7,618 nucleotides of DNA, taken from NCBI GenBank assembly GCA_030834835.1, contig JAUQXD010000040.1:1-7618 (forward strand), given 5' to 3'. The notes under the pieces are model-generated. The model did no database searches, was not told where the DNA came from, and worked only from the letters and a program-made list of their open reading frames with translations. This stretch comes from Thermoflexales bacterium (GTDB lineage Bacteria > Chloroflexota > Anaerolineae > Fen-1058). A program made the translations under genes and the position numbers. Positions 4,771 to 7,618 of this stretch are shown here, in pieces (within the stretch, counting starts at the first letter, position 1; every line of letters starts with the position of its first letter).

Positions 4771-7618
4771 ATGTCTCATATCAACGTCCGCTTATTGATG
4801 AGAATCGTTGCCGCCCTGTCGTTAGCCACCGTAGCCATCTGGGCCTTCACCACCCGATCGGCCCAGCCGCTGCCCGCGCGCCCTGTGCGCATAGCGGTCG
4901 ACGCCGACGGCCCGCGGCCCGATCATCCGGGCGAGGCCGTCTTGTTCCGGCGCTTATCGCTGCAAGACGAAAAGGGCGAGATTCCGCTGAACGGCCTGAC
5001 GCGTGGCGTGGCGCAGGCCAAAGCAATGGCCGCACACGCGGCCACTCGCGCCCCGAATGGCGGCCCGCATGGCGGCGGCATCGGCACTACGGCATGGACA
5101 TGGATCGGGCCGGGTAATATCGGCGGGCGCATCCGCTCGATCGTGATTTCGCCGACCAACACCAGCGCCATGTGGATCGGCAGCGTGTCCGGCGGCATCT
5201 GGAAGACGACCAACAGCGGCACAACGTGGCAAGTCGTCGACGACTTCATGGCGAACCTGGCCGTGTCCACGTTGATCATGAACCCGGTCACGCCGTCGAT
5301 CATGTACGCGGGCACGGGGGAAGGCTTCTACAATGCGGATGGCATCCGCGGCGCGGGCGTCTTCAAATCGATCGACGGCGGCGCGACGTGGGCGCAACTC
5401 GCCTCAACCGCGGACGGCAATTGGCTCTACGTCAACCGATTGGCCTTCTCGCCCAACGGCGCAACGCTGTTGGCGGGTACGCGCTCGGGCACATGGCGCA
5501 CCACCAACGGCGGCAGCAGTTGGACGCGCGTGATCGTCACCGAAACGCTCGACGTTGATTTTGATCCGACTGACAACCTCAAGGCCGTCGCCAGCGGCTA
5601 TTATGGCCGCGTCTGGTATACCATCAATGGCGGCGTCACCTGGAATCCGGCCAGCGGGATCTCCGGCAGCGGGGATCGGGTCGAATTAGCCTACGCGCCC
5701 AATGCACCGGCCACCGTGTTCGCGTCAGTCGATCTGAGTTCCGGCACGCTGTATAAGAGCACCAACGGCGGGCAATCGTACACGCAAGTCAGCACAGGCT
5801 ACAACTATTTAGGCTCACAGGGCTGGTACGACAACATCGTGTGGGTCGATCCGACCAACGCCAATACACTCATCGTGGGCGGCATCGATCTGTGGCGCAG
5901 CACCAACGGCGGCGCGACCTTTACGCAGATCAGCCAGTGGTACAACTCGCCCTATTCCGCCCACGCCGACCATCACGCCATCGTTCACGATCCCAATTTC
6001 AACGGCGCCGGCAACACGACCGTATTCTTTGGCAACGATGGCGGCATCTATCGGGCCGGCAACGTGTACACCGTCGTCGGCACCAGTGGTTGGCAAGAAC
6101 TCAACAACAACCTGGGTATCACGCAGTTTTACGGCGCGGCGGGCAATGGCGGCAGCGGCATCATAGTCGGCGGCACGCAGGACAATGGCACGCTGCGCTA
6201 TAGTGGCGGCACGGAAACGTGGACCGATATGTTCGGCGGCGACGGTGGCTACAACGCGGCTGACCAAACCAACAGCAACTATTTCTACGGTGAATACGTC
6301 TACCTGAACATTCACCGCAGCAGCAACGGCGGCACGTCGTCCGACTATATCAGCGGCCAGTACTGGAACGGCGTGGCGTGGGCGTGGAAGAATCTGCCCT
6401 ATCGCATCGAAGACGCGCGGCTGTATCAGGCCAATTTCATTGCGCCCTTCGTGCTCGATCCCAACAACGCCACGCGCATTCTGGCCGGCGCCCGATCGCT
6501 GTGGCGCACCGACGATGCCCGGACGACCAACACCTCATCGACCGGCCCCACCTGGGCTAACATCAAAGCACCTACCGGGGGCAACAGCAACATCAGCGCC
6601 ATCACTGTAGCGGCCGGCAATTCCAGCCTCATCTGGGTCGGTCACAACAACGGCGATGTGTACTCGACGACGAATGGCACGGTCGTTTCGCCCACGTGGT
6701 CGCGCGCCGATCTGGGTACACCCAATCTGCCCGCGCGGCAGGTCACGCGCATCACGATCGATCCGGCCAACGCCCAGAAGGTCTACGTGACCTTCGGCGG
6801 GTTCAGCGCCGATAACGTGTGGCGCACCACCAACGGCGGCGCGACGTGGAGTGACATTACCGGCAGCGGCCTGACGGGCCTGCCCAACGTGCCCGTCCGC
6901 AGCCTGGTCATCAATCCCAATAATGCCAACTGGCTGTATGTCGGCACCGAGGTGGGCATCTTCGCCAGCGAAGACGGCGGCGCAACGTGGACCGTGCCCC
7001 ATGACGGCCCCGCCAATGTCTCGGTGGATGAACTGTTCTGGCTCAATTCCAACACCTTGATCGCGGCCACGCACGGTCGGGGCCTGTACAAAGCCACGCT
7101 CGGCACGATCCTGAGCGGCGATATCACCCGCAGTGAAGTCGTCGGCAACAGCAACGGCGCATTCGATCCCGGCGAGACGTTGGGCCTGCAAGTGGCCCTG
7201 ACCAACGGCGGATCGCTGGCGGCCACCGGCGTCACGGGCACGGTACAGATCATCACGGGCAATGTCACGGCGATCAATGCGGTGTCCGTCTATCCCGACA
7301 TCGCGGCCGGAGCGACGCAGACCAACACGGCGCTGTTCACCTTCAACATCAACAGCGCGCAGCCCTGCGGTCAGGCGTTAACCTTCGTTTTCACCGCCAC
7401 CTACAATCTCACTCAGACCTGGGCGACCACGATTGAAGTACCGATCGGTACGCCGACGCTCGGCGCAGTAACGACGTACACCTCGGTCGATGTGCCCAAG
7501 ACGATTCCAGACAACAACTCGGCCGGCGTGAACTCCACGCTCGCGATCGGCGCAGCGGGCACGCTCGGGGATGTGGACGTGCGCCTGACTAATCTCACGC
7601 ATACCTATGACGGTGACT
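4771..7618 (+). CDS. Secreted Asp-box beta-propeller protein with C-terminal P-domain, 3' end outside window
   Basis: The frame is open from ATG 4771 to the window end (949 full codons, no stop). GGAG (4761-4764) sits 6 bases before the ATG, fixing the start. Residues 1-31 are a signal peptide: basic start, hydrophobic core IVAALSLATVAIWAF, probable cleavage after RSA. The propeller begins around WTWIGPGNIGGRIRSI (about 108). Asp-box motifs of the type S/T-x-D/N-x-G-x-T/S-W/Y/F occur at residues 146-153, 200-207, 244-251, 284-291, 330-337, 377-384, 686-693 and 733-740, with decayed copies between 410 and 660. The region ends near THGRGLYKA (about 768-775). A CARDB/DUF11-like beta-sandwich follows (about 785-893; FDPGETLGLQVALTNGG). 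From about 903 the start of a proprotein-convertase P-domain is visible (TIPDNNSAGVNSTL, LTHTYDGD). Such proteins are annotated BNR/sortilin-like or 'glycosyl hydrolase'; no catalytic residues are evident, so binding or adhesion is as likely as enzymatic activity. Confidence 0.93.
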   Translation, partial: MSHINVRLLMRIVAALSLATVAIWAFTTRSAQPLPARPVRIAVDADGPRPDHPGEAVLFRRLSLQDEKGEIPLNGLTRGVAQAKAMAAHAATRAPNGGPHGGGIGTTAWTWIGPGNIGGRIRSIVISPTNTSAMWIGSVSGGIWKTTNSGTTWQVVDDFMANLAVSTLIMNPVTPSIMYAGTGEGFYNADGIRGAGVFKSIDGGATWAQLASTADGNWLYVNRLAFSPNGATLLAGTRSGTWRTTNGGSSWTRVIVTETLDVDFDPTDNLKAVASGYYGRVWYTINGGVTWNPASGISGSGDRVELAYAPNAPATVFASVDLSSGTLYKSTNGGQSYTQVSTGYNYLGSQGWYDNIVWVDPTNANTLIVGGIDLWRSTNGGATFTQISQWYNSPYSAHADHHAIVHDPNFNGAGNTTVFFGNDGGIYRAGNVYTVVGTSGWQELNNNLGITQFYGAAGNGGSGIIVGGTQDNGTLRYSGGTETWTDMFGGDGGYNAADQTNSNYFYGEYVYLNIHRSSNGGTSSDYISGQYWNGVAWAWKNLPYRIEDARLYQANFIAPFVLDPNNATRILAGARSLWRTDDARTTNTSSTGPTWANIKAPTGGNSNISAITVAAGNSSLIWVGHNNGDVYSTTNGTVVSPTWSRADLGTPNLPARQVTRITIDPANAQKVYVTFGGFSADNVWRTTNGGATWSDITGSGLTGLPNVPVRSLVINPNNANWLYVGTEVGIFASEDGGATWTVPHDGPANVSVDELFWLNSNTLIAATHGRGLYKATLGTILSGDITRSEVVGNSNGAFDPGETLGLQVALTNGGSLAATGVTGTVQIITGNVTAINAVSVYPDIAAGATQTNTALFTFNINSAQPCGQALTFVFTATYNLTQTWATTIEVPIGTPTLGAVTTYTSVDVPKTIPDNNSAGVNSTLAIGAAGTLGDVDVRLTNLTHTYDGD
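7477..7618 (+). other. Start of proprotein-convertase P-domain within the secreted protein
   Basis: Residues about 903-949 (VPKTIPDNNSAG, then LTNLTHTYDGD at the edge) match the opening strands of the P-domain (P_proprotein family), which has a conserved IPD start and a H-T-Y/F-x-G-D motif. In kexin-like and other secreted proteins this domain supports folding or calcium-dependent stability. Only the N-terminal part lies in the window. Confidence 0.75.

Noticed and set aside
6535..7191. 218-codon minus-strand frame opposite the propeller gene
   Set aside because: Its composition is that of an antisense shadow. The + strand carries Asp-box repeats across the same bases and there is no initiation signal.
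1..7618. CRISPR array, tRNA, rRNA, insertion sequence or phage genes
   Set aside because: No regularly spaced repeats, no tRNA cloverleaf or rRNA-like sequence, no transposase motifs and no flanking target duplications were seen.

Overview
The window is GC-rich, gene-dense bacterial DNA with five protein genes and three stretches of non-coding DNA. The organism cannot be fixed from the sequence alone. The Pro/Thr-rich linker after a lipoprotein Cys, the large secreted Asp-box propeller protein with a C-terminal P-domain, and the extracytoplasmic sensor kinase together suggest an environmental Chloroflexota (Anaerolineae-like) genome. That placement is inference from general style, not a database match.

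Left part (1-2057, + strand): two tandem, clearly paralogous alpha/beta hydrolases with Ser-Asp-His triads. The first is cut by the left window edge. The second is complete and is predicted to be a lipoprotein tethered outside the membrane by a Pro/Thr linker. A perfect 16-bp inverted repeat fills most of the gap between them.

Middle (2058-2456): about 400 bases without a credible gene, unusually rich in hairpins. Four stem-loops are followed by a candidate + strand terminator and then a very strong minus-strand terminator. These close two convergent transcription units.

Right of that (2457-4549, minus strand): a two-gene operon encoding a sensor histidine kinase and a NarL/FixJ-family response regulator, separated by 2 bases. 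The kinase is the most interesting gene here. Its extracytoplasmic domain carries two CXXCH motifs, the signature of covalently bound c-type haem, so it is a candidate redox or gas sensor. A good sigma70-type promoter lies just upstream (TTGATT-18-TATAAT).

Far right (4771 to the window end, + strand): divergent from the kinase, the first 949 codons of a large secreted protein. It has a signal peptide, a beta-propeller region with at least eight Asp-box (BNR/sortilin-like) repeats, a CARDB/DUF11-like beta-sandwich and the start of a proprotein-convertase P-domain. It is open to the window end. The roughly 155-base divergent region (4616-4770) holds an inverted repeat and a possible H-type pseudoknot, either of which could be regulatory. 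A working model is that the haem-type kinase and its regulator control themselves and possibly the secreted protein. Only the gene layout supports this.
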